From the NCBI GenBank assembly GCA_002337455.1, contig DDGC01000014.1, positions 146,251 to 210,250 of the forward strand: 64,000 bases of DNA, in the 5' to 3' direction. This DNA is from Rhizobiales bacterium UBA1912. Lineage in GTDB: Bacteria; Pseudomonadota; Alphaproteobacteria; Rhizobiales; Devosiaceae. Both the position numbers and the translations under genes were made by a program. Below are positions 40,528 to 49,500 of the stretch, one piece after another; within the stretch, counting starts at the first letter, position 1; each line of letters opens with the position of its first letter. Under the pieces are notes generated by a model. It saw only the letters and a list, made by a program, of their open reading frames with translations, did no database searches and had not been told where the DNA came from.

Positions 40528-41468
40528 CGCGAAACCGTAACTGGCTGTCCCGGCAGCAACTCCGAGCCCTCATCCAGCACAGCTTCGACGAGGAACGTGA
40601 GCCGGTCCCGCTCTTCGCGGCTATAGATGACCGGCGGCGTGAACCGGGGGTCGGGAGAGAAGTAATCCACTGTGGCCGTCAGTCCCTCGCGGCACCGGTC
40701 GCAGCTTATCGCGACCTGATCGCCCAGCGCGAAATCCGCCCGGTCGGCCTGCGACAGGTAGAACTTGACCTCCAGCGCCCCATCCGGAAGCAAAGCCACC
40801 GCCGGCACACCCGTCCCCAGGAACTCACCCGCCGAGAAATATACCCGCGCGGCAAGACCGTCGACCGGAGCGGCAACAATGCGATCATCGAGCGCCAGCC
40901 GGGCCTGTTCGGCATTGGCCTGCGCAGCGGCAAGCGAAGCTTCGGCGGCGATACGTTGCGGATTGCGGGCCGGAAGTTCGGCAACCCGCAATTGAGCTTC
41001 GAGCTCATCGACCTGCGCCTGGGCGCTCGCCAGATTGGCGTCGGCCTGATCGGCCTGCGCCTGAGGCGCCAGCCCGCGCTCCAGCAATGCGCCGGTACGC
41101 TCGGCCTGCTGGCGCGTCAATTCGAGATCGGCCCGCGCCCGGGCGAGGCTGGCGCGGATCACATCGAGTTCGGCATCCCGGCTGCCCGTCGAAAGATTGT
41201 CCACATTGGCTTGCGCCGCCGCGACCTGCGCCAACGCGCCGTCGAGTGCGGTCCGCTGCTGGCCATCGTCGAGTGTGAACACCATGGCCCCCGCTTCGAT
41301 GACCTCACCCTCGCGCGCCGACATCGCCGTGATCGTACCGGCGCCCGGAGCGGCGAGATAAACATAATCGGCTTCCACATAGCCGTTCCACGCCGGTGGC
41401 TCGGAGACACCGAACCCGGGAACGATCATGGCAATCAGCCCAAACAGCCAGGACAGGAACCCATCCAT
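40524..41468 (-). CDS. HlyD family periplasmic adaptor
   Basis: A 314-residue membrane fusion protein. The N-terminal helix (WLFGLIAMIVPGFGV) is followed by a barrel-sandwich half (GYVEADYVYLAAPGAGTITAMSAREGEVIEAGAMVFTLD). A long alanine-rich alpha-hairpin follows (about residues 75-185), and then the second half (RIVAAPVDGLAARVYFSAGEFLGTGVPAVAL). It links the inner-membrane ABC exporter to the outer membrane. The start may be ATG 41468 or GTG 41477; the GTG would overlap the TetR stop as GTGA. No outer-membrane channel gene is in the operon. Confidence 0.9.
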   Translation of the reverse strand: MDGFLSWLFGLIAMIVPGFGVSEPPAWNGYVEADYVYLAAPGAGTITAMSAREGEVIEAGAMVFTLDDGQQRTALDGALAQVAAAQANVDNLSTGSRDAELDVIRASLARARADLELTRQQAERTGALLERGLAPQAQADQADANLASAQAQVDELEAQLRVAELPARNPQRIAAEASLAAAQANAEQARLALDDRIVAAPVDGLAARVYFSAGEFLGTGVPAVALLPDGALEVKFYLSQADRADFALGDQVAISCDRCREGLTATVDYFSPDPRFTPPVIYSREERDRLTFLVEAVLDEGSELLPGQPVTVSR

Positions 41469-41473
41469 GGCGC

Positions 41474-42133
41474 TCACCCGATGTCCGGCGCGCCCGGCGC
41501 GCTCAGGCCGCCGAACAGGACACTAAGATGGTTGTCGATCAACGCCTCGATTTCCATGCCGCCCTTGGGCACGATGCCGAAAACCTGGGCAAGCACGACA
41601 TGAATGACCAGCGGCCCCACAATGGAGCGCACGGTCAGTTCCGGATCGACCGGGCGCATATAACCTTCGGCGATGCCCCGCTCGATGAGCGATACAAGAA
41701 CCGGAATGGTGCGATCGAGCACTTCGCGCCGATACATCTCGGCCAGTTGCGGAAAACTCACAACCTCGCGCAGCACAACCTTGGGTATGGCGCCGATCAT
41801 TGGATCGGAAAGCCGGTTTCCCAACATCCTGATCGCGCCCGCCAGGATAAGCCGCGGATCGCCACTAACCTTTGCAAATTGCTCTATCACGCTGTTGGCC
41901 ACCGGAAGGACGCCCCGGCGCACGAGCCCTTCGAGCACGGCTTCCTTGGAAGGGAAATAGAGATAAACGGTCCCTTTGCTCACCCCCGCCCGTGTCGCGA
42001 TGTCCTCCACCCGCGTTGCGGCAAATCCCTTTTCCACAAACAGCTCCAGCGCCGCGTCCAGCACCTCGTCGGGCCGGGCTTCGGACCGTCTGCGGAATTT
42101 CGGACCGCTCGGTTTGGCACGCTCACTCACCAT
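41474..42133 (-). CDS. TetR/AcrR family repressor of the HlyD-ABC exporter
   Basis: A 219-residue protein. RPDEVLDAALELFVEKGFAATRVEDIATRAGVSKGTVYLYFPSKEAVL (about residues 20-67) is the HTH. The N-terminal tail is basic (RAKPSGPKFRRRSEAR). It is the first gene of the exporter operon and is preceded by a perfect inverted repeat at 42170-42191, so it probably autoregulates the whole unit, as in the YbiH/CecR exporter system. Confidence 0.92.
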   Translation of the reverse strand: MVSERAKPSGPKFRRRSEARPDEVLDAALELFVEKGFAATRVEDIATRAGVSKGTVYLYFPSKEAVLEGLVRRGVLPVANSVIEQFAKVSGDPRLILAGAIRMLGNRLSDPMIGAIPKVVLREVVSFPQLAEMYRREVLDRTIPVLVSLIERGIAEGYMRPVDPELTVRSIVGPLVIHVVLAQVFGIVPKGGMEIEALIDNHLSVLFGGLSAPGAPDIG

Positions 42134-42169
42134 CGCTCAACTCATAAACTCATCGGACACACATTCATT

Positions 42170-42191
42170 AATAACTGACCAGCCAGTTATT
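42170..42191. promoter_or_regulatory. candidate TetR operator of the exporter operon
   Basis: AATAACTG and CAGTTATT form perfect eight-base arms around ACCAGC, 37 bases before the TetR start. Beyond it, 42192-42468 has no convincing gene: a 19-codon ATG frame at 42291 whose likely continuation is in another frame, and a short GCCCGC/GCGGGC hairpin at 42433-42450 before the greA-like ribosome site. Confidence 0.6.
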
Positions 42192-42468
42192 TACAAGGTA
42201 AAGTGCGCAGGACGGTCCGTTTCACATGGTTTGGTGCAGGAACCTCGCCCCTCCGAAATCGTTGAGTAAGATGGACAAAGAGGTAGCAATATGACCGATC
42301 CGCAAATTGGCCCGGCGAAGGCGTGGCGGTGCCCGATGGTGGCGATTTGACCAATGAACCCAATCAGGCCGCACCGGATTCCCCCGCAAGGCCCTTTTAA
42401 CCTCGGCCGTTACACACCAGATAATCGGTGCAGCCCGCAGTCTCGCGGGCCCAAAGGAGTTCACAGGA

Positions 42469-42951
42469 TTGAGCGTCGCTTTTACCAAGGAAGAAAGTGC
42501 AGAAACGGCATCGGAAACCCTGCTTCCCGATCGCCCGATTTCCCCTGAGCCCAACCTCGTGACCGAGGCGGGGCTGAAAGCCCTTCACGCGCAACTCGAT
42601 GCCGCCCGCAAGGCCTATGACGCTGCCAGTGCAATTGAAGATGTAAACGATCGGCGCCGCGAGGCTGCCAGCCCCTTGCGCGATCTGCGCTATTTCACCC
42701 AACGCGTACGCACCGCCGAGCTTATCCCGGCGCCCGTCCAGACCGATGCCGTCGCTTTCGGCAGCACAGTCACCTTCAGCCGCGACGATGGCCGCACACA
42801 AACATACCGCATAGTGGGCGAGGACGAGGCCGATCCCAAAGCCGGCTCGATCTCCTACGTTTCACCCCTGGCCCGCGCCCTGATGGGCAAGGCCCCCGGC
42901 GATGTCGCGAACCTCGGCGACAGGGAAATCGAGATCATCGCCATATCCTAG
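42469..42951 (+). CDS. GreA/GreB family transcription elongation factor
   Basis: A 160-residue protein starting at TTG 42469, nine bases after AAAGGAG. An acidic N-terminal tail of ~30 residues is followed by a GreA-like coiled coil (LVTEAGLKALHAQLDAARKAYDA through FTQRVRTAELI). The C-terminal domain is FKBP-like (VAFGSTVTFSRDDGRTQTYRIVGEDEADPKAGSISYVSPLARALMGKAPGDVANL). Gre factors rescue backtracked RNA polymerase by stimulating transcript cleavage; the acidic tip here (SAIEDVNDRRRE) is retained. The extra N-terminal tail distinguishes it from housekeeping GreA, so it may be an accessory paralogue. Confidence 0.82.
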   Translation: MSVAFTKEESAETASETLLPDRPISPEPNLVTEAGLKALHAQLDAARKAYDAASAIEDVNDRRREAASPLRDLRYFTQRVRTAELIPAPVQTDAVAFGSTVTFSRDDGRTQTYRIVGEDEADPKAGSISYVSPLARALMGKAPGDVANLGDREIEIIAIS

Positions 42952-43093
42952 AGTGTGACCCGGAAAAGTTGCAGACTTTTCGGGGCGATCACACGACAAA
43001 GCAAAGACTTAGGGCCCCAGACCGTTTCCATCGGACTGGATCGGGCTCTAGCGTGCCGTCAGCACGACTGAAGCGTCGGGCCGGAAACGGTCT
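42949..43093. repeat. RIME-like mosaic palindromic element, copy 5, with extra flanking arms
   Basis: It starts with the TAG stop of the GreA-like gene. Core: GTGTGACCCGGAAAAGT... against ACTTTTCGG...ATCACAC, then ACGACAAAGCAA, then TTAGGGCCC...GGGCTCTA. A separate perfect 11-base pair AGACCGTTTCC (43019-43029) and GGAAACGGTCT (43083-43093) brackets the second half and reaches the stop of the MazG-like gene. Confidence 0.75.
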
Positions 43094-43426
43094 CTAACTC
43101 AGATACCGGAACCACTTGCGCTCCAGCGCCACTGTCAGATCGATCCCGTTCTGCTCGGCAAAGATCAGCAGCATGGCCAGCACATCCGCCGCTTCGTCCT
43201 CCAGCGCCTCGCGAAGGCCATCTTCGGACGTGCCCTGGCGCCGTCCGCGGCCAGTCGTCTTGAGAAAGGCCGCCACCAGTTCCCCGGTTTCCTCGCTGAG
43301 CTTTAACGCTGCCCAGTCGCGGTCTCTCTCGATATCGCATCGTGTGGCATAGGTGTCGGACACCTGCCCCACCGCCCGCGTCAGCTCCGCAAGCTGCACC
43401 CGCGCCGCATCCTTATCCGGTCTCAA
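43094..43426 (-). CDS. MazG-like nucleotide pyrophosphohydrolase
   Basis: A 110-residue protein starting at TTG 43426 behind GGAGGGA, overlapping the DUF4424 stop as TTGA. The MazG fold motif is visible: WAALKLSEETGELVAAFLKTT, then ALEDEAADVLAMLLIFAEQNGIDL, i.e. the ExxE...ExxD metal-binding pattern. Such enzymes hydrolyse NTPs or dNTPs to monophosphates to keep pools clean. Placement in the thyA operon suggests a dNTP-pool role. Confidence 0.8.
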   Translation of the reverse strand: MRPDKDAARVQLAELTRAVGQVSDTYATRCDIERDRDWAALKLSEETGELVAAFLKTTGRGRRQGTSEDGLREALEDEAADVLAMLLIFAEQNGIDLTVALERKWFRYLS

Positions 43427-44409
43427 TAGTCTTCCCTCCGCACCACGAACAGCACCTCGATATCCTGCCAGGGGTAGAAATCTTCCTGCACCATCTCGAA
43501 GGTCGTCGGCCCTGTCTTGGTGACGCCCTCGCCGCAGAACGAGACAAAATTGTCTTCGCTGCCCTTGTCGACTGTCAGCCTGAACGTACCGATCGAATGT
43601 GCCCAATTAGCGCCCGAGGATAAAATATAGGTCAGCCACGCTTCGGTGAACGGCGCAGACCACGGCTCATCGGGACTGGTCAGCGTCCGCTCGACCGCCG
43701 CCACCAGGTTGTCCTCGAGGCAGTATTTCTCCTCATACTCGGCCCGCTGGCCGTACTCGGTGTCGACAAACGTCGCCGCAACCGTCCCGCCCAGCCCCGG
43801 CGTATAGCGATGGTGCACTTCAACAATCTCACCCGCCGGGAAAACCGCGTCCCACAGATAAGCCGATTTCAGCGTCCAGGCCGGCGAGTGATATCCGCTC
43901 GCATCCTCATAGGGGTGCGCCCCAAGCGCGCCGATATTCACCAGCACCTGCTGGTCTGCATCGGGCAAAGCGTTGATGGCATCCTCGGTGGACAAAAGAT
44001 GCGGCGCCAGCGGCACGCCGAGCTTCTGCAGTTCCTTGGTGCGATCGACCCCGAGCGCGAAAGCCGATTGATGCAGTTCCGCCTCCACCGGCTGGCCGTC
44101 AAAGGTGGTCGAAAACCCGAACACATTCTCAGGATCATCGGTCGGAAACCCCGCCATCTCATAGGGCGAGCTTTCGATATCGGGCATCGGAAACGCGATC
44201 AGAACGTGCTGGTCGGTGTCGGTGAGATTCTCGAACTCATAGGTGACGCGCACCTCGTCCATTGAGAGATAGAGGTCCTCGCTGAGCATGCGCACATTCT
44301 CGTTCTGCGCAAACTGCAGCCCGCCCACCCCGACAGTGGCGGTGGTATCGTTGCCATGGGCCGGGAGCGCCAGCCCCAATGCCATTGCCCCGATTGCCCA
44401 TGTTTTCAT
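43423..44409 (-). CDS. DUF4424 family secreted protein
   Basis: A 328-residue protein with a signal peptide (MKTWAIGAMALGLALPAHGND). NVRMLSEDLYLSMDEVRVTYEFENLTDTDQHVLIAFPMPDI and later LGGTVAATF, then YCLEDNLVAAVERTLTS, SGANWAHSIGTFRLTVDKGSEDNFVSFCGEGVTKTGPTTFE are the DUF4424 pattern. Two cysteines late in the protein may pair. Function is unknown; periplasmic location is inferred. It overlaps thyA by ATGA and the MazG-like gene by TTGA. Confidence 0.82.
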   Translation of the reverse strand: MKTWAIGAMALGLALPAHGNDTTATVGVGGLQFAQNENVRMLSEDLYLSMDEVRVTYEFENLTDTDQHVLIAFPMPDIESSPYEMAGFPTDDPENVFGFSTTFDGQPVEAELHQSAFALGVDRTKELQKLGVPLAPHLLSTEDAINALPDADQQVLVNIGALGAHPYEDASGYHSPAWTLKSAYLWDAVFPAGEIVEVHHRYTPGLGGTVAATFVDTEYGQRAEYEEKYCLEDNLVAAVERTLTSPDEPWSAPFTEAWLTYILSSGANWAHSIGTFRLTVDKGSEDNFVSFCGEGVTKTGPTTFEMVQEDFYPWQDIEVLFVVRREDY

Positions 44410-45200
44410 ACCGCCACCTGTGCCTTGATATGCGGATCGGGGTCGTATCCCACGATCTCGAAATCCTCGAACTCGAAATCAAATATTGAATCGCGCCCGG
44501 GCCTGATCTCAAGCCGCGGCAAGGGCTTTGGCGACCGCTCAAGCTGCGTCTGGGTCTGGTCGAAATGGTTGTGATAGATATGCGCGTCCCCGAGCGTATG
44601 GACGAAATCGCCCACCCCGAGCCCGGTCACTTCGGCCATCATATGGGTCAACAGCGCATAGGACGCGATGTTGAACGGCACGCCCAGGAAGATATCCGCC
44701 GAGCGCTGATAGAGCTGGCACGAAAGCTTGCCGTCGGCGACATAGAACTGGAACAGGCAGTGGCATGGCGGCAGCGCCATTTCGTCCACTTCCGCCGGGT
44801 TCCAGGCCGAAACGATGTGCCGTCGCGAGTCCGGCTTGGTCCTGATCTGGTTTACCAGATCGGTGATCTGGTCGATATGTCGTCCGTCCGGCGCCGGCCA
44901 GCTCCGCCACTGGCTGCCATAGACCGGCCCCAGATCGCCGTTTTCGTCGGCCCATTCGTCCCAGATCTTGACCCCACGCTCCTGCAGCCAGCGCACATTA
45001 GTGTCCCCGCGCAGGAACCACAGCAGCTCATAGACGATGGATCGGATATGGAGCTTTTTCGTCGTCAGCAGCGGAAACCCCTCATTGAGGTCGAACCGCA
45101 TCTGATAGCCGAAAACCGAACGGGTGCCCGTCCCGGTCCTGTCGGCCCGGTCCACACCGTTTTCCATCACATGGCGCAAAAGATCGAGATACTGCTTCAT
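44406..45200 (-). CDS. thyA: thymidylate synthase
   Basis: A 264-residue protein, the length and numbering of E. coli ThyA. DRTGTGTRSVFGYQMRFDL, YELLWFLRGDTN, GPVYGSQWRSW, DSRRHIVSAWNPAEVDEMALPPCHCLFQFYV with nucleophile Cys146, and NIASYALLTHMMAE are all intact. It methylates dUMP with methylene-tetrahydrofolate, releasing dihydrofolate for FolA. It heads the thyA-DUF4424-MazG operon and is divergent from the tmRNA gene. Confidence 0.98.
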   Translation of the reverse strand: MKQYLDLLRHVMENGVDRADRTGTGTRSVFGYQMRFDLNEGFPLLTTKKLHIRSIVYELLWFLRGDTNVRWLQERGVKIWDEWADENGDLGPVYGSQWRSWPAPDGRHIDQITDLVNQIRTKPDSRRHIVSAWNPAEVDEMALPPCHCLFQFYVADGKLSCQLYQRSADIFLGVPFNIASYALLTHMMAEVTGLGVGDFVHTLGDAHIYHNHFDQTQTQLERSPKPLPRLEIRPGRDSIFDFEFEDFEIVGYDPDPHIKAQVAV

Positions 45201-45296
45201 CGTATGGCAATGCTAGCGCGATTCGCGGCGGACCGGCGGGGCCATCGTTTGCGGGGGAAGTTTTTGCACCCTTTGTTGCTGCCCCCTTTTCATCGC

Positions 45297-45640
45297 CGCC
45301 GATGGGCCTTATATTGAAGCTGCCGGCAACGGCTATGGCGATAAATTGCCATCGTAATAAACCCATCGGACCCGGGGGCAGTACCCGGCGCCTCCACCAA
45401 AAACCCTCTGCTTACAGAGGCTTATGGGGGCGAAACAGGATCGACGAGGGCGTAAAGGGTGTGTTTTCGCTCGGCATGGTACCACCGTCATCGGACTAAA
45501 ACTTATAGTTGCAAATGACAACAATAAGGCTCCAGTCGCTATCGCTGCGTAAGCAGTGCTAGCATTGGGAAATTAAGCCCTTCACTCCTAGCCGGGTGAA
45601 GGCGGGGTTCGCAGGCACCTGGCAACAGAAGCCTGCATTT
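45297..45640 (+). ncRNA. ssrA: two-piece (circularly permuted) tmRNA
   Basis: The acceptor piece comes first: CCGATGGG (45299-45306) pairs with CCCATCGG (45362-45369). A T-arm-like CCGGG...CCCGG then leads to CGCCTCCACCA ending at 45399. A short spacer with a CCTCTG/CAGAGG hairpin (45400-45425) is presumably removed. The coding piece begins GGGGGCGAAACAGGATCGACG (in 45426-45446), whose first seven bases pair with the CGCCTCC acceptor end. The tag frame runs 45511-45552, GCA to TAA, encoding ANDNNKAPVAIAA. The conserved CACCTGGCAACAGAAG lies near the end, within a GCAGGC/GCCTGC hairpin followed by ATTTTCT. End points are approximate. Together with SspB it rescues stalled ribosomes and marks products for ClpXP. 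Confidence 0.95.
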
Positions 45641-45647
45641 TCTCCGG

Positions 45648-45770
45648 AGCGCTTCCAGAAAAAGTGGGTGCACTTTTTCGGTTTGGAAGCGCGACCACTA
45701 AAGAACGGATTTAGCGCTTCCAGGAAAAGTGGGTCCATTTTTCCGGTTCGGGAGCGCGACCACCACAGAA
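45648..45770. repeat. two tandem RIME-like first-palindrome units, copies 6 and 7
   Basis: GAGCGCTTCCAGAAAAAGTG... with matching CACTTTTTCGG and GGAAGCGCGACCA (45648-45705) is repeated as AGCGCTTCCAGGAAAAGTG... through GGGAGCGCGACCA (45713-45770). Each is a nested palindrome. They fill the space between the tmRNA and sspB. Confidence 0.8.
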
Positions 45771-45777
45771 TCGCTGG

Positions 45778-45804
45778 GTTTTTCGTTTCCAGGAAACGAA
45801 AAAC
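45778..45804. repeat. perfect 27-base palindrome upstream of sspB
   Basis: Thirteen-base arms (GTTTTTCGTTTCC and its complement) meet at a single central A. It lies 73 bases before the sspB start. It has no core sequence in common with the RIME-like units beyond TTTCC/GGAAA and could be an operator or a remnant of another unit. Confidence 0.5.
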
Positions 45805-45877
45805 GTGCCAGCTTGAAACCCGGCGCAAATTCAGGCTGTTATGGGCCAAATGAGAATCGCTTAGGGAGCCGCCATCA

Positions 45878-46372
45878 ATGGCACAAGACCACATCCGTTA
45901 CGATATTCTGGCCCAGGAAGCCCTGCGCGGCGTCGTACGGAAAGTGCTGAGCGAAGTTGCCCGCACTGGCCTGCCCGGCGATCATCACTTCTTCATTTCC
46001 TTCGTCACGCAAGCCCCCGGCGTGCGCCTGAGTCAGAAACTGATCTCTCAATACGACAAGGAAATGACCATCGTCCTCCAGAACCAGTATTGGGACCTCA
46101 AAGTCTCTGAAACCGGTTTTGAAGTCGGCCTGTCGTTCGATGGTGTCAACGAAATCCTGCTCATTCCATTTTCGGCCATCAAGGGCTTTTTCGACCCCTC
46201 CGTCCAGTTTGGCCTGCAGTTCGAAGTTGCAGAGGTTCAGGCCGGACCCCGCGTTGTCGCCGATCCCGATGACCCCGACGCCGATGAGACCAGCGACGTT
46301 GTCGAAGCCGAGCCCACGGCCGAAGAGAATGGCGAAAAGGTCGTCAGCCTCGATTCCTTCCGCAAAAAGTAG
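45878..46372 (+). CDS. sspB: SspB-family ClpXP adaptor (alphaproteobacterial type)
   Basis: A 164-residue protein. IRYDILAQEALRGVVRKVLSEVARTGLPGDHHFFISFVTQAPGVRLSQKLISQYDKEMTIVLQNQYWDLKVSETGFEVGLSFDGVNEILLIPFSAIKGFFDPSVQFGLQF is the substrate-binding domain. An acidic linker follows, then the C-terminal VVSLDSFRKK, likely the ClpX-docking tail. SspB tethers SsrA-tagged proteins to ClpXP. Its gene lies about 240 bases after the tmRNA gene that encodes the tag, a direct functional pair. Confidence 0.93.
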   Translation: MAQDHIRYDILAQEALRGVVRKVLSEVARTGLPGDHHFFISFVTQAPGVRLSQKLISQYDKEMTIVLQNQYWDLKVSETGFEVGLSFDGVNEILLIPFSAIKGFFDPSVQFGLQFEVAEVQAGPRVVADPDDPDADETSDVVEAEPTAEENGEKVVSLDSFRKK

Positions 46373-46378
46373 TCCGCG

Positions 46379-46591
46379 GTGCGCAAGCGCTCGTTGACCA
46401 TTGCCGGCCACCGCACCTCCATCGCGCTCGAGCCGCCCTTTTGGGATGCGCTCGAATCCATCGCCGGCACACGCGGCATCTCTCTGCCCCATCTGATCGC
46501 TGAAATCGACGAAACGCGCGAGGACCCGAACCTGTCCTCGGCCATCCGTGTCTTCGTGCTCGCCTGGTACCGCTCGGCCCCTGGGCTATAG
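46379..46591 (+). CDS. ribbon-helix-helix protein (RHH_4 type)
   Basis: A 70-residue protein starting at GTG 46379, six bases after the sspB stop. KRSLTIAGHRTSIALEPPFWDALESIAGTRGISLPHLIAEIDETREDPNLSSAIRVFVLAWYRS matches the alphaproteobacterial RHH_4 family. The strand RTSIALE would contact DNA and WDALESIA/LPHLIAEID form the two helices. It is a likely DNA-binding regulator of unknown targets, co-transcribed with sspB. Its last bases overlap the convergent AsmA gene by six. Confidence 0.82.
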   Translation: MRKRSLTIAGHRTSIALEPPFWDALESIAGTRGISLPHLIAEIDETREDPNLSSAIRVFVLAWYRSAPGL

Positions 46592-49500
46592 CGGCTGCAG
46601 TTGCAGCGAGCCGGGCGGCAGCACGGTGATCGACGAATTGGGATTTTCGCCAGCCCCGGCATCGGGCTCCGGTGGCACGGGGTCGGACAATTGCTCTTCC
46701 AGCTCCTGAAGCTGGCGCTGCTGCTCCTCGCTCTGCAACCGCTCGGCCTCTTCCTGTTGCTGCTGCAGCAGCAATTCGGCCTGCCGCCGCGCTTCCTCTT
46801 CCATCAGCCGCGCCTGTTCTTCAGCCGCGGCGCGCTGGCGTGCTTCCTGCTCGGCGCGCAACGCCTCAAGCTCATCGAGCTCGATTTCATAGGCCCGCAT
46901 CTGGATGGCATCCACCATCGGTCCCAGATCGAGGCTCCGCTCGGGCGCAAACAGTGTCCCATCGATCCCGACGCCGATCCGACCGGTCGTTTCGGTAATC
47001 AGCCCGTTTCCGGCCAACGCCCGCGTCAGCGCCAGCGTCCAGTCCGCTTCGAGCGCGGCGGTTTCCACATCAAGGCTTCCCCCGCCCACCAGCCGCGCGT
47101 CGCCACCGTCGATGGCAATATTGGCGATCCGCGCCACCCCGCCGATCAGCCGCACCAGTCCACCCGCGTCCTGGCTCTCGAACGGACCGGATTGCAGCGC
47201 CGTCGCGACGAGGATTTCCAGCGCTTCGGGATCGATCTCGATCAGATTGTCCACATTGGCCGCCGCCTGGAACGCGTCCGGAGACAGTCCCTCGATCCGC
47301 AGATCCTCCACCGAAAAGCTTCCCTCCCCGTTCAGCGACCCCGCAAACGTCCGATAACTGTCCCCGCTCCCCTGAAACTGCACGCCCAGGGTCAGGGTAC
47401 CGCCCAGAATGTCCGCCGGAGTATCGGGCAGCGCCGCATCGATCTCCACGCCATTGAGCGTCAGCCGCCCGCTCAGGCTCTTGTCGGCCAGCGCCGAGGC
47501 GCAGCACGCCGTCGCATCGAGCTGGATCGTGCCGCCGCCAAATTCGCCAAACAGCCCCCGCAGCCCCACATCCTCCTCGCCCCACGCATAGTCGAACGCC
47601 AATGCCTCGATCAGCCGCTCGTCGCCCGCCATGAGCACCGGTGCCGTAATCGCAATCCGCCCGCGCGTCGTCCGCTGGCTGACGCCCAGATCGACGGGAC
47701 CATCGGGCCAAACACCGGGCGAAAGGTTGAGCACTCCCGCAGGACCGGCCAGCATGGCCGCCACCGTCTCGACATCGAGCCCGTCAAACCCCAATGACCC
47801 GGTCACCAGCGCGGTGTCCCGCTGGGCCGCATACGATAGCGTGCCACCGATCTCGCGCTCGCCGGCAAACGCCGAAATCTCGGACAGTCTCACGCTCTCA
47901 TTGCCGACAAAGCCTATGTTGGCTTGGCCCTCCAGCCCCGGAAACCAGATGCCCTGCGCCCCCGCCAGTTCGGCCAGCGCAACTCCGTCCGCGAACAGGA
48001 ACGACGTTTGCCCCTCGCCCCGGATCGAGCCGAGGTCGGACAATTGCAAGGTGCCGGAAAAATCGATCCGCTCGCCGCCGCCCTCAAGCGAGAATTCGGC
48101 GTCCATATTGCCACGCGGATTGCCCTCGAGCCGTGCACTGGCAATCGCGCCATCCTCTCCGGCAATCAGCGGCGCCAGCCCCAACTGGTCGAGCAATCGT
48201 GCGCCGCTCTCGGCGCCAGCGTCGAGCACCACCACCAGATTCTCACGCCCCAGCCCGGTTATGCCCCCGGTCATTTCCAGCCGCCCCGATACCTCGCTCG
48301 CACCGGCCCGGCCATCGAGGTTCAGCGTCTGCACCCCATCGCGTCCGGGCGCTTCGAGAACCACCGCCACCTGCGCGGGCAGGCTGCCCAAAAGGCTCTG
48401 GCGCAAGGGATTGTCCTCGCCGGTCAATAGCGCCATCGCGGGCGCATTCGATGCAATGTCGAGATTTCCTTCGCCCGCGATCACCGGTGCCGCCAGCGTC
48501 CCCGAGAGCCGCCCGGTGCCATCGAACCCGACCCCGCCATACGACCCGACAGTAACGCTTTCGAGGTCCAGCCCCTCGGCACTCCAAGCCGAGCGCAGCG
48601 ACAGATCGTCAAGCGCCAGCCCCTCAACCCGCGCCGCTTCGACATCGAGGTCGAGCCGCCCCTGCGGAAAACTCAGCCCGAACGCCCCCGTCGGATCGAT
48701 CGGCGGCAACAGCGCCGCAAGTGCTGTGCTCTGGCGTCCATTGAGCGCCGACAGCCCCGCGGTTATTTCCAGTGAAGGCGCGTCCCCGAACCGCATGTCG
48801 CCCGATACTGTGTGAACGGTTTCGTCAAGCACGAACAGCCCGTCGGTAAGCCGCAGCCGGTCGTTGACCAATTGCACCTGCCCGTTGAGCGAACCGCCCA
48901 TGCCGAACAGCGGATTGCCTTCCCCGGCCCGCTTCCAGAGCAACGCCAGCGCATCGAGCCGCGGCGAGGACATGGCCAGGGTGCCATCAAAGGCCGGCCA
49001 GCCCGCCGCCCTGCCCAATTGCCCGGTCAGCTTGAGCGTCGTATCCCCTGACAGTCGGCCCGAAAATTCCTCGACGGCCCAGCTATCGCCGTCGCTCGTC
49101 GCGTCCAGCCGCACGTCGCGCACGGCAACCCCGCGCACCGAAAGCTCGTTGATCGACATGGCGATCCGCCCTGGCAGCGGCGGGGTCAAGGGCTCGGGCA
49201 TGCCGCGCAGCAGGCGCACGATTTCAAACGGTTGCGCGCTCTCTTCGGTCACCGCCCGCGGCTGCAGCGTAACCACGCCGCCCGAAACGATTGCGTTGAA
49301 CGCCGGTTCGGCCCCAAGGCTCACTGACGCTTCCCCCGTCAGCCGCGTCGCTGTCTGGTTTTCGTCGGGAAGCAACACGAATTCGGGCAGTTCAATGCGC
49401 TCGGCATTGGCAATGAGCGGGCTCTGCAGCAGCACCCCGCCGACCACTGCTTCCCCATCGTCAGGAGGAGCCGCCTGCCGATAGGTCAGTGTCCCGTTTA

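Noticed and set aside
45648..45804. Closely spaced repeats that might suggest a CRISPR array
   Set aside because: Only two imperfect units, each itself palindromic and matching a dispersed intergenic family; no regular spacers and no cas genes.
47631..48815. Long open frames on the plus strand opposite AsmA
   Set aside because: Ser/Pro/Arg-rich translations typical of antisense frames in GC-rich DNA; the AsmA gene on the other strand is convincing.
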